From positions 112,604 to 176,603 of the forward strand of contig JAMYWO010000012.1 in the NCBI GenBank assembly GCA_024220525.1: 64,000 nt of DNA, in the 5' to 3' direction. Under the pieces are notes generated by a model, which made no database searches, was not told where the DNA came from, and was given only the letters and a program-made list of their open reading frames with translations. Source of the stretch: Cochliopodium minus. Lineage: Eukaryota; Discosea; Himatismenida; Cochliopodiidae. Below are positions 50,751 through 61,694 of this stretch, one piece after another; positions within the stretch are counted from its first letter, which is position 1; each line of letters starts with the position of its first letter. Both the position numbers and the translations under genes were made by a program.

Positions 50751-51257
50751 ATGAATCATAGAAAAAGTTATCCAATAAATGCAGAGCCTGATGTGGAAGT
50801 ATCAACATACTTTTCGAAAAATAAAAGTTTTATAAGTGAGAATATAGAAAATAAAAAGATTTCTTTTTTGTTATTTTCTTTTTTCAAAAGGAATTTGGAA
50901 GAAATTATTCAAAGATAGTGATCTATTTAAAGATGATAATGAAAGGTTGATTTTGAATACTTTAAATTATACTATTATTAATCAATCATCCCTTTCTTTA
51001 GATTTATAATTCTCCAATCAATCTTTACCATTTTCATGTCTATTTTCGGTGCAATCTTATGTGGTTATTTGAGAATTCCAATCACTGTTTGCTTAATCGG
51101 ATATATAATTTGTTTAATTCCTCTATTTATTTTGAACATAGCCATCAATCAAAAATTTATTGAAATCTCCTCTTTAATTATTTCTTTTATTGGTTTCATA
51201 CTTTTTATTTCCACTTTATCTATTATCAACCTTTCTCATCTTGTATTTAACAAATAA
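50751..51257 (+). CDS. Small four-helix membrane protein
   Basis: Exons 50751-50835, 50891-50945 and 51002-51257 in phase (donors GTGAGA and GTTGAT); 131 residues. A 45-residue cytosolic N-terminus (MNHRKSYPINAEPDVEVSTY, ending WKKLFKDSDLFKDDNER) precedes four hydrophobic helices (IILQSIFTIFMSIFGAILCGY; IPITVCLIGYIICLIPLFIL; IEISSLIISFIGFILFIST and its extension). Its size and helix packing recall Got1/Sft2-like or TMEM traffic proteins, but no diagnostic motif is seen. Confidence 0.65.
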
Positions 51258-51366
51258 ATACTTCCCCACATCAAAAGAAATGCTTTATCCTTTTTTTCTT
51301 TGACAATTTCTGAATTAAAACAAATTGTAGAAAAAAAAAAATTTTGATTGCGAAAAAAACTTTAAA

Positions 51367-53627
51367 ATGCTCTATATAAATGGTCTTATTTTGAATGTAA
51401 CCTACTTTATTTTGGATAGGTAAATTTTTTGCTTTATACCTAATTGTGGATGAATATAATATTAACCAATCAAACTTAATTTAAAATAATAAAGATTATA
51501 CAGATCAGATGAAAGGGCAAGCAGCTTTAAAGTATGAATTTTGTTGTTTAAAATGATTTTTGAGATTTTTTTTGAAAAATAAAAAGGTAGAGAAGATTGA
51601 GGTGGACAAAAATACCAGCAAAATCCTCGTTCGATTCATGTTTACTATGAATTTTGTGAGAAAAATATTCTGAAATCCCTTTACAAAATTTTAATCCAAA
51701 TTTTTGGTTATAGATTATGTTGTAAGAAAAATCTTAGAAATTAGATTTTTATATTGAATACCCACCTCCCATCAAATTAAAATTTATTCAAAATTTATTT
51801 TTAATTTAATTTATTAAATTTATTTAATTTTAAATTATATTTTTAATTTTAATTTTAATTTAAATTTGTTTTCTTCATTTAATGAAAGAATAGGACCAAT
51901 TTTGCCTGGGTTTCACTTGTATAAAGAGTCTGAAGCAATTCAAACATTTGGATTGGTTTTGTGTATGGGTGGTTTCTTTTTAAGGGCATGGGCCATGAAA
52001 GTATAAAAATATCTTTTTAATTACCCCCCTTAACTCTTTCCAAAAATAAAAATGACATTAACATAAAATAAATCCTAAAACATTTTAATAATAAAAATAA
52101 CATTAACATAAAATAAATTCTAAAACATTTTAATAATAAAAATAAATCATAAAAAATATAAACAATAAAAAAGAAATGATATTAAAATAAATGTTACAAT
52201 AAATATTAAAATAAATTATTTAAAATAAATATTAAAATAAATATTAAAATAAATATTAAAATAAATTATTTAAAAGAGTACTAAAAATGTGAATAAAGAT
52301 GAAAATTAAAAAATATTAAATAATAAAATTAATCATTAAAAAATATTAAATAATAAAATTAATCATTAAAAAATAGGTTTTAAACAAGTTTTTCACTGCA
52401 ACTTTGTATCTTTTTTTCTATTCATAAATTCTTTTCTTATCACTTCTTTATTTATCTATTATTGTTATTATTGTTATTATTTATTATTGTTATTATTGTT
52501 ATTATTGTTATTATTGTTATTATTGTTATTATTTATTTATTTATTTATTTATTATTGTTATTATTTATTATTTATTTATTATTTATTATTGTTATTATTG
52601 TTATTATTGTTATTATTGTTATTATTTATTATTATTATTTATTTATTTATTATTATTTATTTATTTATTATTATTATTTATTTATTTATTATTATTATTT
52701 ATTTATTTATTATTATTATTTATTTATTTATTTTATTTATTATTTATTTATTTATTGTTATTATTGTTATTATTTATTATTTATTATTGTTATTATTGTT
52801 ATTATTTATTATTTATTATTTATTATTTATTATTTATTATTGTCATTATTGTTATTATTTAGTTATTTATTATTGTCATTGTTATTTATTTAAAGAAAAA
52901 ATGAATAATATTTCTTTTTTTTTTAAAAAAGGAAAATAAGAGAAGATCACAAAGTAGTTACTAGTAATATTTTTTTATTTTTCACAAAAAATTTTAAAAA
53001 TGAAAAAAAAAAAAAAAAAGATGGGTAAAAAATAAAAAAAAAATAATTAAAACACATTTAAAAATGTTTAAAAAGACCATACAAGTTTATTAGACATCCT
53101 GGATATTCTGCAAATTTTTTAATGCTGTTTGGTATTTTATTTTTATTTATTTTAAATTTTATTATTTAATATTTTATTTTTTATTGTTTAACATTTTTTT
53201 ATTTTTTTATTTTTTTTATTTTTGTTTAATTTTAATTTATTTTAATGTATTTTAATATTTTTATTATTTTTATTATTTTTTTTTGGTTAAAAAAGGATGT
53301 TTGATAATAGCAACAAGGAACAATGTAATGGTTTTGATAATTTTCACTTTGATTTTTTCTTTTCTTTACGACAAGAGAACAAAAGCAGAAGAAGAAATGC
53401 TAGAAAATGATCCCAAAACAGGTAACCTCCAACCAATATTTTATTTTTAAAAAAATAAATATTCAAAAAATTAAAATAATTAATATTAAAATAATAAAAT
53501 TAAAAAATTAAAAATTTATTTAAAAATTTATTTTAAAATTTATAAATTTTTTTTTTAAAATTTAAAAGGAAAAGAATATAGTTTGTATAAATTCTCCTCT
53601 AAAAAATTTGTTCCATATCTTTACTAG
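51367..53627 (+). CDS. ICMT-family (isoprenylcysteine methyltransferase-like) membrane protein with micro-exons
   Basis: Eleven exons, all in phase: 51367-51419, 51504-51531, 51587-51655, 51714-51721 (8 nt), 51889-52000, 52377-52405, 52932-52963, 53021-53024 (4 nt), 53076-53131, 53296-53421 and 53569-53627; 191 residues. The chain reads FGLVLCMGGFFLRAWAMK, LNKFFTATLKIREDHKVVT, then NGPYKFIRHPGYSANF, a hydrophobic helix, DKRTKAEEEML and KKFVPYLY. The R-x-W-A, NGPY-x-x-x-RHPGY and RxxxEE motifs are the S-adenosylmethionine and active-site signature of ICMT/PEMT-type integral methyltransferases. The 4-nt exon ATGG supplies the Asn-Gly of NGPY exactly and restores frame. True ICMT has about 280 residues, so this is a short family member; substrate unknown. 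Exons 1-4 rest on phase more than on homology. Confidence 0.8.
52456..52893. repeat. TTATTG/TTATT microsatellite inside an intron
   Basis: About 440 bp of TTATTG, TTATTTA and TTATTATTA units fill the long intron (52406-52931) of the methyltransferase gene. Open frames here are repeat artefacts. Confidence 0.9.
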
Positions 53628-53630
53628 TGC

Positions 53631-53720
53631 AACTCTTTTTAGTGAATTCTTCTCTTTTTAAAACTCTTTTTAGTGAATTCTTCTCTTTTTAAAACTCTTT
53701 TTAGTGAATTCTTCTCTTTT
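53631..53720. repeat. 31-bp tandem repeat, three copies
   Basis: Units at 53631, 53662 and 53693, each beginning AACTCTTTTTAGTGAATTCT and ending in a T-rich tract. It starts three bases after the methyltransferase stop codon, so it lies in its 3' region. Confidence 0.9.
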
Positions 53721-54190
53721 TTTTTTAAAATTTTATTTGAAATTATCAATAAATTTTTTTGAATTTAATGATCAACTTGCCGGCAAACATAGCCTTCAAA
53801 CATCTGATGATTGAAGAATTTTGTTATTGGAAGATTCCATAAGTACCAACCAATTCAGAAAAAAAAAAAAAAAAAGAGTTTTCCATAAAACTGTTCCCAT
53901 TCAAAGCTCCAACACTCTCTTGATGGGAATGTCGTTCTTTGGATAGTTAATTAAAGAGCAGTGAACCTCTTTTTTGTTTTTTTTTAAAAAAAGATTTGTT
54001 TTTGTAACAATTTATCTTCAAAAATAAGATCACTTAATTGTAAAATTTTGAGATCCAAGCTCCATTGTTAAACAAAAAATGAGTCAATATCAAGATAGAT
54101 AAACTTTACCTAATTTAGATCAATAAAACTATTTGGAAAATAAATAATTTCAAATATGTTAACAAATTTAGAGGAAAGTAGATTTACAAT
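53721..54190. other. Intergenic region between convergent genes
   Basis: About 470 bp with poly-A and poly-T tracts and some higher-complexity sequence (GATCAACTTGCCGGCAAACA, CTCTTGATGGGAATGTCGTT). No open frame or RNA gene is recognisable. Confidence 0.4.
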
Positions 54191-55075
54191 TTAAAATTTG
54201 TTTTTATTTATTTTTTGCTTTTCAGAGAAATAATCTGAATTTGATTTAACAATAGGGAAAATGGATAAATTCAAAAAACCAGAAGAAACTAAATGAGCAA
54301 AAATATGATCAATGGGAAGGACTCTTTGTTTGAAAAAAGAGCCATAAGGATCAAGGAAAGCGTTGATATGTAAAATTGTTTCTTTTTTCCACAAAGTTGC
54401 TGCTGCACCAAAAGCGTGTTGAGGAGTACTTCTCGAATCCAAGTTAAAATGATTCACTTCCTTCGGAGAATTCATTAAAATTTCTGCAACTTTTTGTCTG
54501 AAAAAACGAGGTAATTTGGCATCATCTTCAAAAATCAATAAATACTGTTTTTCTTTTTCACTTTTTCTCAAAAATAAATCAAAGCATTTCATGTAAGATA
54601 AATAGATCCCAAATTCTCCATTTTCCATTTCTGTTTTGTTGTAAAAATCTCTTAAAGGAAAAAGTCTCATTTGAGGTAAAATTCTTATCAAACTTTCGTC
54701 ACCTGTTTCAAAAAATACACCTTTTATTCTCCAAACTTTCATTCTTTGTTTCCAAAATTCTTTTAATATTTGTTTTTTTCTGCTTAGACTTTTATCCAAA
54801 TTAATAAAATAAACCTCCACTTTTTCATTGAAATATTTTTCTTTTTCATTATCTTTTGTAATATTTCCAAAATCATAAACCATCATTTCATTATTTGCAA
54901 CTAAATCCTGATCATATTCAGATTTTGTTTTATTATTATCAATAGGAGTATTAAATTCATCACATGGAATGATAACCACCCAACTCTGACTTATCATTTC
55001 GAAATTTAAAAATATTACGAATCCGAAGATTATTAATAAAACAACAATAATCCAAATCTTTTTCATTTCGTTCAT
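54191..55075 (-). CDS. GT25-like (LPS/procollagen type) glycosyltransferase
   Basis: Single exon of 294 residues; ATG at 55073-55075. A type II anchor (WIIVVLLIIFGFVIFLNFEM) is followed by VEVYFINLDKSLSRKKQILK, the family's opening strand with the D-R-K motif, GEFGIYLSYMKCFDLFL (compare GxxxSH), QYLLIFEDDAKLP with the EDD metal site, LDSRSTPQHAFGAAATLW, LPIDHIFAHLVSSG and a C-terminal strand. GT25 enzymes transfer galactose or glucose, in animals to hydroxylysine of collagen and in bacteria to LPS. Here it is probably Golgi- or ER-resident; acceptor unknown. The catalytic acidic residues look intact. Confidence 0.8.
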   Translation of the reverse strand: MNEMKKIWIIVVLLIIFGFVIFLNFEMISQSWVVIIPCDEFNTPIDNNKTKSEYDQDLVANNEMMVYDFGNITKDNEKEKYFNEKVEVYFINLDKSLSRKKQILKEFWKQRMKVWRIKGVFFETGDESLIRILPQMRLFPLRDFYNKTEMENGEFGIYLSYMKCFDLFLRKSEKEKQYLLIFEDDAKLPRFFRQKVAEILMNSPKEVNHFNLDSRSTPQHAFGAAATLWKKETILHINAFLDPYGSFFKQRVLPIDHIFAHLVSSGFLNLSIFPIVKSNSDYFSEKQKINKNKF

Positions 55076-57046
55076 TTATTTTAAAAACAATTTTTTTTTT
55101 TATATCCCAAAAGTTTTTTAAAACTAACCTCAGTGTTGATAAAAGAGAAAAAATATTTAATATTTTTAAAATATCAAAAAAAAAATCAAAAGTAAAATAT
55201 TCAAATCACCGTAACTGTTTTCTTGATGAAACTGCTGGTGAGTTTTCCTCCAATTCATTCCTATAATTGTAAAAGTTGACAAAATTTAAGGATAAAAAAG
55301 GAAACCAATAAGAACTAAACTATTTTGAATATTTTTAGATTAATAACTTTTATTTTAAAACTATTCTTCTTGCTTGAATGGACAGATTTGCGAAATTTTA
55401 TCTAATAGTGTTTAGAAAAGAAATCTTTCCAATAAATTTCTTAAGTGTTTTTTTCACAAACCAATTATTTTTCTTTAACTTGTTTTTTCTTTTCCAAACC
55501 CAAATGAACATGGTTTGGTTAGAAGAAGTGAAAGAGTTCAGTTTCATTTGAAATTTATTTTTTGATTGTTTAATTTACTCATGGCTGAGATTTCAAACTA
55601 TTTGACACATTTTTATTTGCAATTTAAATGTTTTTCTCTTTATTTTAAATGAATAGCATCTCATTTTTTAATGTTAAATTTTTTTCATTAACAAAATGAA
55701 TCATTTTGTTAACAGGCCTTCCAAAATTAGTATACCAATTATCTAAAATATATATTTGATTTAAAAAAATTATCTAAGATGAGATTGCATACCCTTTCCA
55801 AATATTGACTCTTGTTGTGAAATTTGGAAAGAGGTTTCTCAAGATTTTGAGTTNNNNNNNNNNNNNNNNNNNNNNNNNNNNNNNNNNNNNNNNNNNNNNN
55901 NNNNNNNNNNNNNNNNNNNNNNNNNNNNNNNNNNNNNNNNNNNNNNNNNNNNNNNNNNNNNNNNNNNNNNNNNNNNNNNNNNNNNNNNNNNNNNNNNNNN
56001 NNNNNNNNNNNNNNNNNNNNNNNNNNNNNNNNNNNNNNNNNNNNNNNNNNNNNNNNNNNNNNNNNNNNNNNNNNNNNNNNNNNNNNNNNNNNNNNNNNNN
56101 NNNNNNNNNNNNNNNNNNNNNNNNNNNNNNNNNNNNNNNNNNNNNNNNNNNNNNNNNNNNNNNNNNNNNNNNNNNNNNNNNNNNNNNNNNNNNNNNNNNN
56201 NNNNNNNNNNNNNNNNNNNNNNNNNNNNNNNNNNNNNNNNNNNNNNNNNNNNNNNNNNNNNNNNNNNNNNNNNNNNNNNNNNNNNNNNNNNNNNNNNNNN
56301 NNNNNNNNNNNNNNNNNNNNNNNNNNNNNNNNNNNNNNNNNNNNNNNNNNNNNNNNNNNNNNNNNNNNNNNNNNNNNNNNNNNNNNNNNNNNNNNNNNNN
56401 NNNNNNNNNNNNNNNNNNNNNNNNNNNNNNNNNNNNNNNNNNNNNNNNNNNNNNNNNNNNNNNNNNNNNNNNNNNNNNNNNNNNNNNNNNNNNNNNNNNN
56501 NNNNNNNNNNNNNNNNNNNNNNNNNNNNNNNNNNNNNNNNNNNNNNNNNNNNNNNNNNNNNNNNNNNNNNNNNNNNNNNNNNNNNNNNNNNNNNNNNNNN
56601 NNNNNNNNNNNNNNNNNNNNNNNNNNNNNNNNNNNNNNNNNNNNNNNNNNNNNNNNNNNNNNNNNNNNNNNNNNNNNNNNNNNNNNNNNNNNNNNNNNNN
56701 NNNNNNNNNNCAAAGACGACCCCAATATCCCATCAAAAATTTCCTTCTAAAATCATCAATTCTTGAAATTGTTTTGATATTATTTGACGTAATTAAAATT
56801 TTACAATATATAGATGGTGGATTTTGAAGAAAAATCGATTTTTGAATTTTTTATATTATAAAAAAAATAAGCATCCTGTGTAGAAATAAACCACCACATA
56901 AGTTGAGAAAATTGATTAACATTAAAAAATATGTAGATTAGATCAATTTTGGACTGAAATGAGACCAAAAGAAATTGCCCTTTTCTTATTTTGTTTAATA
57001 ATAAATTTTTTTTTGAAGAAAAAGATGGGTGAAAAAGAAAAACAGC
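55076..57046. other. Intergenic region with an 857-base gap
   Basis: N fills 55854-56710. The flanking sequence (about 780 bp left, 335 bp right) is A/T-rich, with no supported gene. The gap size is not a round number, so it was probably estimated from read pairs. Content of the gap is unknown. Confidence 0.6.
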
Positions 57047-58743
57047 TCATTTCTTTATGTTAGGAGAATTCTGACCAGGGACAAATTCAGTTTCATCAGA
57101 ATTAATTTCTCTGCTATCACTATCACTTTGAACAGTTTTGTTTTTTGTTGGTAAAATGTTCTTTTTAACAGCCACTTTTTTAATTTCATGTTTTTTATTG
57201 GTATTTCTTGTGGGTTTTTTGTATTCTACATCATCATCATCGTTATCTCCAATATTTTCGTTAGTGGGATTGTTTTCCAACTCGAAATACTTTTCCCGGA
57301 GAACATGCAAACTTTCATTGCCTACTTCTATTTCAACCCAAGGGTTTGCTCTTGTTTTGGTCGAGTAGTTGAGCTCTTCTACAAAATTTTTTGGGAAAAA
57401 AAAACAATTAAAAAAAATTTTTAAATTTGGTTTTGTTAATTATTTTTAATAATGAGATATCAATAATTTCTTTACAATTTTTTGAAAAAAAAATAGAGGT
57501 TTACTCAGAATGAAATCAGTAAATTCGGATGGAGATTTGAAGTTGGTGTTTTTGTAAGAGATCTGTCCAGTCTCCGTCAACACGCCGACTTTTTTCCTGA
57601 AAGAAACGTCCATGTTGGGCTTCAATAGCTGAGAGGGGAAGAGGTCAGAGAGCTTGACTCTCCTTTTCTTCTCTGTTTGTTTGGTAGATTGCTTTTTGGG
57701 TTTGCTTTTGGTGGTTTTTACTTTCTTGACAGTGTTCTTCAATTGCTTTGTTGTGGGAAACTCACAAGGCAAGGGTCTTTTTAGTTTGGATGGTTTCTCT
57801 AATATATAGCTCTTTTTGTTCATGGATTGATTCTCTACATTTTCTTTGTGGATGTTGGGTATCTCTTTCTTTATAATTGGTATTGGTAATGGTAATGTGG
57901 TTAATGGAAAGGATGATATGACTAGAGATGAGGGATCCGAGATGGAGGATGTTGATATGATCATATCATTGTTGGTATCAAAATATTCCATATTAGATAT
58001 ATGAGAATTATCATCAATATTATACTTCACAGGATTTAATGGGTGGTCTATATTTACATTAATTTCATTAAATTTGTCATCTATATAACAATCTTCGTTA
58101 TTCATATACAAAAATTCAAAATCTTGAGAGAATGGATCATGAATATCAAGCCAATTTTCCAATTTCTTCAATTTTTCTAATATTATTTCACTTTGTATTT
58201 TGAATTTATTAATTAACTCTTCCTTTGATGATTCATAATTCACTTTGGATAGAATGTTGAAATGGAGGAAAATCAAAATATAGGAATCATATTCTCTTTG
58301 CCTTCAAAAAAGGAGTTAGATATTTAAAAAATGAAGAATTTTTTATAATTTTCTCAAAAATTACTTGTACACCACCAAAATTCTTTTTTTTCTTCCAATT
58401 ATATTCTTCATTAATAAATGTACTTTCGAGATATCATCTTCCCATTTGTTTTTTAGATCCATTCTATTTGTAAAATTAATAAGTTATATAAAAATATTAC
58501 CCTTTTAGATAAAAATACTCACATTATGCATTTATCTTCTATATCATTGATAGATATGGTTGGATTGAATGTAAATAATATATATTCGATATTTTTTTCC
58601 TTTATACAATTTGGATCTATAGGAGTATTTCCTTCCCAAAGATACAAATATTCATTTACTTTGTATAATTTATTTGAATATCTTGGTTCCATTGTTGTTA
58701 AGGTCCCCTCTTGTCCTTCTATCAGCTGATCGTTATTATCCAT
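57047..58743 (-). CDS. Dead dual-specificity-phosphatase domain fused to a RAMA domain
   Basis: Exons 58743-58523, 58463-58365, 58301-57505 and 57378-57047 in phase; 482 residues, ATG at 58741-58743. The first 150 residues follow the DUSP fold pattern: KVNEYLYLWEGNTPIDPNCI, KNIEYILFTFNP, CIIMDLKNKWEDDISKVHLL, then RILVVYKQREYDSYI where active enzymes have VLVHCxxGxSRSA. His, Cys, Gly and Arg of the active site are all absent, so it should be inactive. A Ser/Pro/Lys-rich linker follows, then a RAMA domain: RVKLSDLFPSQLLKPNMDV, KVGVLTETGQISYKNTNFKS, PSEFTDFI, NPWVEIEVGNESLHVLREKY. RAMA domains occur in DNA-methylation-linked and chromatin proteins (for example MPND). The tail is acidic and Lys-rich. 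The RAMA call is good; the DUSP call is moderate. Confidence 0.7.
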
Positions 58744-58824
58744 TATAAACTATCAATTGAGCCTTATCTATCGTCTATGATTGGGTTCAAATATATATTA
58801 TAAACTTTGGATTTGGTTTTATTT

Positions 58825-59007
58825 TTATTTTAATGAAACGATAAAAGGACCAATTGCAGCATAGAGAGCGATTATTTCAATTGAAGATAGGCAAATGCAT
58901 ATTGATTGGATATATCCATATGATATTGGTTGATAGTGAAGGGATTTTATATGCTTGATTCCATCTGATACTTGGAAGATAACTCGATTATCATCATCTA
59001 TTTTCAT
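58825..59007 (-). CDS. Possible 60-residue membrane peptide
   Basis: ATG at 59005-59007, stop TAA at 58825. Polar N-terminus (MKIDDDNRVIFQVSDGIKHI) and a hydrophobic C-terminal half (IQSICICLSSIEIIALYAAI) that could be one or two membrane helices. Codon use and composition look coding, but no family is recognised and the ORF is short. It lies 81 bp upstream of the start of the pseudophosphatase gene on the same strand. Confidence 0.35.
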   Translation of the reverse strand: MKIDDDNRVIFQVSDGIKHIKSLHYQPISYGYIQSICICLSSIEIIALYAAIGPFIVSLK

Positions 59008-59300
59008 AGATTAAAATAATAAAATTAAACAATCATTAATTATTTATTGAAAAAAAAAATTGAAAAATAAAAAAACGATTTTTGAAAATAAGACCATTTG
59101 GAAATTCCCAAAGAATTAGTCCTCTATTTAGACCAAAATAAGAACATCTTAGGAGGAAATGTTGATTTACATCAACTGACCTAGAAAAAAACGGTATAAC
59201 TTCTATAGAAAGTTTAATGTTGGAACATGCAAAATGAAGAAAAACTCAAGGAGGAAATGATTGTATTTGGGGATCATTTTTTGAAGATTGGAAAAATAGA

Positions 59301-59577
59301 ATGGATGATAATGCTAAAATCTTGCATATTTCTAATTTCAAGAGATTTATGAACGAGAAATCTGATCCCAATCCAAAAAAAGGTAAATATGATAAATATA
59401 AAATATAATATTCCTTTACTATTAATATTATAGGAAAATTCTTTATCAAATTTTCTTCTTTCTGATAAAGTTAGACCCATAAAGTGTTCAGTTTGTGGCC
59501 AGATGTTGTAACAGAATAAACCAGAGGCAGCCAAATATTTGGAAAGATGTTTGAGGGATTATAATTTAAAATAATAA
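59301..59577 (+). pseudogene. Small fragment with a Cys-x2-Cys motif and an in-frame stop
   Basis: From ATG 59301 (MDDNAKILHISNFKRFMNE) an intron (59364 or nearby to about 59470) can join in phase to RPIKCSVCGQML. An in-frame TAA at 59509-59511 follows, after which the frame stays open through PEAAKYLERCLRDYNLK. The C-x2-C...C arrangement recalls a UBZ-type ubiquitin-binding zinc finger with one ligand missing. It may be a broken gene or two unrelated bits. Confidence 0.25.
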
Positions 59578-59592
59578 TCCCAAACAAACGAT

Positions 59593-59853
59593 TTGATCAT
59601 TTCATTTTGTGGTGACTCTATATTTAGAGGATTAAACAAAGAGACTTCAGAAATAAGATTTTATCTGATAGGGTTAAAGGAGACACTAAATTCCGTCAAT
59701 AACCATTTTTGTAATTTAACCTTTTTCAATTTTGGAAAGGAAGATACTGGAAATTCCATTGCAAATAAAATTTGGAGATTTAAATCTTATCTTTATTATT
59801 TCCAATTTTTCTCTTATACTTTGATTTGTGTCAATTCAATATTGTCGTTTTAA
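59593..59853 (+). other. Open frame with a GDS motif, unclear
   Basis: No ATG start. The frame reads IISFCGDSIFRGLNKETSE near its start; GDSI-R-G resembles block I of SGNH hydrolases, but the other blocks (Gly, Asn, Asp-x-x-His) are not seen. It could be a remnant exon. Confidence 0.2.
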
Positions 59854-60163
59854 GTTGCAATATCCTTATATTTTTACATAGGAATATTATTTAGATATCA
59901 AATTTTTTTATTTAATGATATGTGAATGTCATTGTAAAATTATGTTGCAATTACTTTGCATTCAAAAAAGATTAAAAAAAAAATTATTTAATTATTGTAA
60001 ATTCTTTTAATTGGAATTGTGCCTGATTAACTCCCAGAAATGATATTAGAGCAGGTGCCATTTCAGGATTCTTGGACATAATCTGGATTGTCCACANATT
60101 GACGAGTCATTCGCAGATAATATTTCCCATCGATTAACTTCTTTCAGAAACAATTTGAACAAT

Positions 60164-61286
60164 ATGCAAGAACTTCTCCTTCCTCATTCACCCGATTCAA
60201 AGGAGAAATCAGTAAAAATCAGTGATTTTCCTCAACTGGCTTACCGAAAGGTGTTTTTAGTCCAATCAATTGATAAAGATTTACTGCCACATCTCAACAA
60301 AATCAAATCTTCCCAAACAATGAAATCAAAAGTGGAGCACTACTTGGAGTTTTCAAAAAACATTTGGATTCTCATCACAAAATATTTTTATTTGATAATA
60401 AAAACAGCAGAACATGGATTTGGATGGGAAGGATGGGAAAAATTCATGTAAAAATTTTTTAACTTTTTTAAAATAAAAATAAAATGTAAAAATAAAAATA
60501 AAAATAAAAATAAAAATAAAAATAAAAATAAAAATAAAAATAAAAATTAAATAAAGAATAAAAAATTATAAAAATAAAAATAAAATAACAATAAAGAATA
60601 AAAAATTAAAAAATTTTTAAAAAATAATTTAATTATTATTTTTATTTAAATAAAGTCACAACGAAGAAGAAATATTTTCAAAAGACGAAGAAGGAGCAAA
60701 GTTTCTCTTTCAACTGTTGTGCCACTTTATTTATTCGCTTGTTACGATTAACAATGAATATAATAAAACAGACTATGCTTTCAGGCTTGGTTATTTACTT
60801 TATCTTGAAGTAAGAAGATATGAAGGGATTGGCTTGACACTTGGAGACGCAATGAACCAAGCAACAGAAAATAATAACACCATTGTCCGTTCTAGTATTG
60901 AAAATACCTTGTCTAAAAGCGATAAGCACCCCTTCAGGACAGTCTTGTGCAATTTCATGCAGATTCAACTCTTTAGAACCCAAAGATTTATTTACTCCAT
61001 TTACGAGTATTCTGGAACTGAAAAGGAGGTCACCCTTTATTTTCAAGATTGTGGTCATCATATCAAAAATGTAAAGAAGAAGAAAATAACTGCATTGCAA
61101 AAATGGTGTGCTCAAAAGATTGAAGAGAAACTTGAAGTTTACCTCGGAAAAGGTGACTATCTTCAAAATCCTGATAACTATAGGAAAGAAGGCAAAGTTC
61201 ACAAGCTTAATTTTAAATTAAATTGCGATGGTTGCCAAAATGAATCAAAAAAATACAAAAAAAGAATCATTATGGTAAAATTTTAA
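60164..61286 (+). CDS. Unrecognised protein, two or more exons
   Basis: Exons up to 60447 and 60656-61286 join in phase (donor GTAAAA, acceptor TAAATAAAG). The frame is open upstream of ATG 60164 to about 60036, through DESFADNISHRLTSFRNN, so the real start may be an earlier exon; one N at 60100 lies there. About 304 residues from this ATG. It contains KVFLVQSIDKDLLPH, a hydrophobic NIWILITKYFYLIIKTAEHG segment, FLFQLLCHFIYSLVTIN, YAFRLGYLLYLEVRRYEGIG, FRTVLCNFMQIQLFRTQRF and a C-terminal part with FQDCGHHIKN and LNCDGCQNES, possible metal-binding pairs. I do not recognise a family. Confidence 0.5.
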
Positions 61287-61694
61287 AAAATAAAAGTTTT
61301 GCTAAAATAATTATTAATTTTTAAAAGGAAAACTAAGTTTTTTGACGAAAAAATATTGTAAATAAAACTTTTATTTTAATTTTTGTTTATTTTTTATTAA
61401 TTTATTTTTTTTATTTATTTTTTATTTTTATTTTTATTTATTTTTATTTTTTTGATTATTTTTATTTTTTATTTTTACATTTTTTATTTTTTATTTTTAC
61501 ATTTTTTATTTTTTATTTTTTATTTTTTGTTTTTTATTATTTATTTCTTATTTTTTATTTTTTTTTTTTTTTTATTTATTTTTTTATTTTATTTTTATTT
61601 TTTATTTTTTATTTTTTTATCAATTTTTTTTTATACTTATTTGCGACAGAAACGAGTTGAACAGGGAATAATTCATATTTTTTTAAATTAGTTT
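61287..61694. repeat. TTTTTATT low-complexity spacer
   Basis: About 400 bp, mostly repeats of TTTTTATTTT and TTTATT between 61380 and 61635, between two convergent coding stretches. Nothing coding is supported. Confidence 0.7.

Noticed and set aside
52462-52939. Long Leu/Ile/Tyr-rich open frames
   Set aside because: Pure TTATTG/TTATT microsatellite within an intron; no non-repeat coding sequence.
55739-56827. Apparent 300-residue frames on both strands
   Set aside because: They consist almost wholly of the run of N at 55854-56710.
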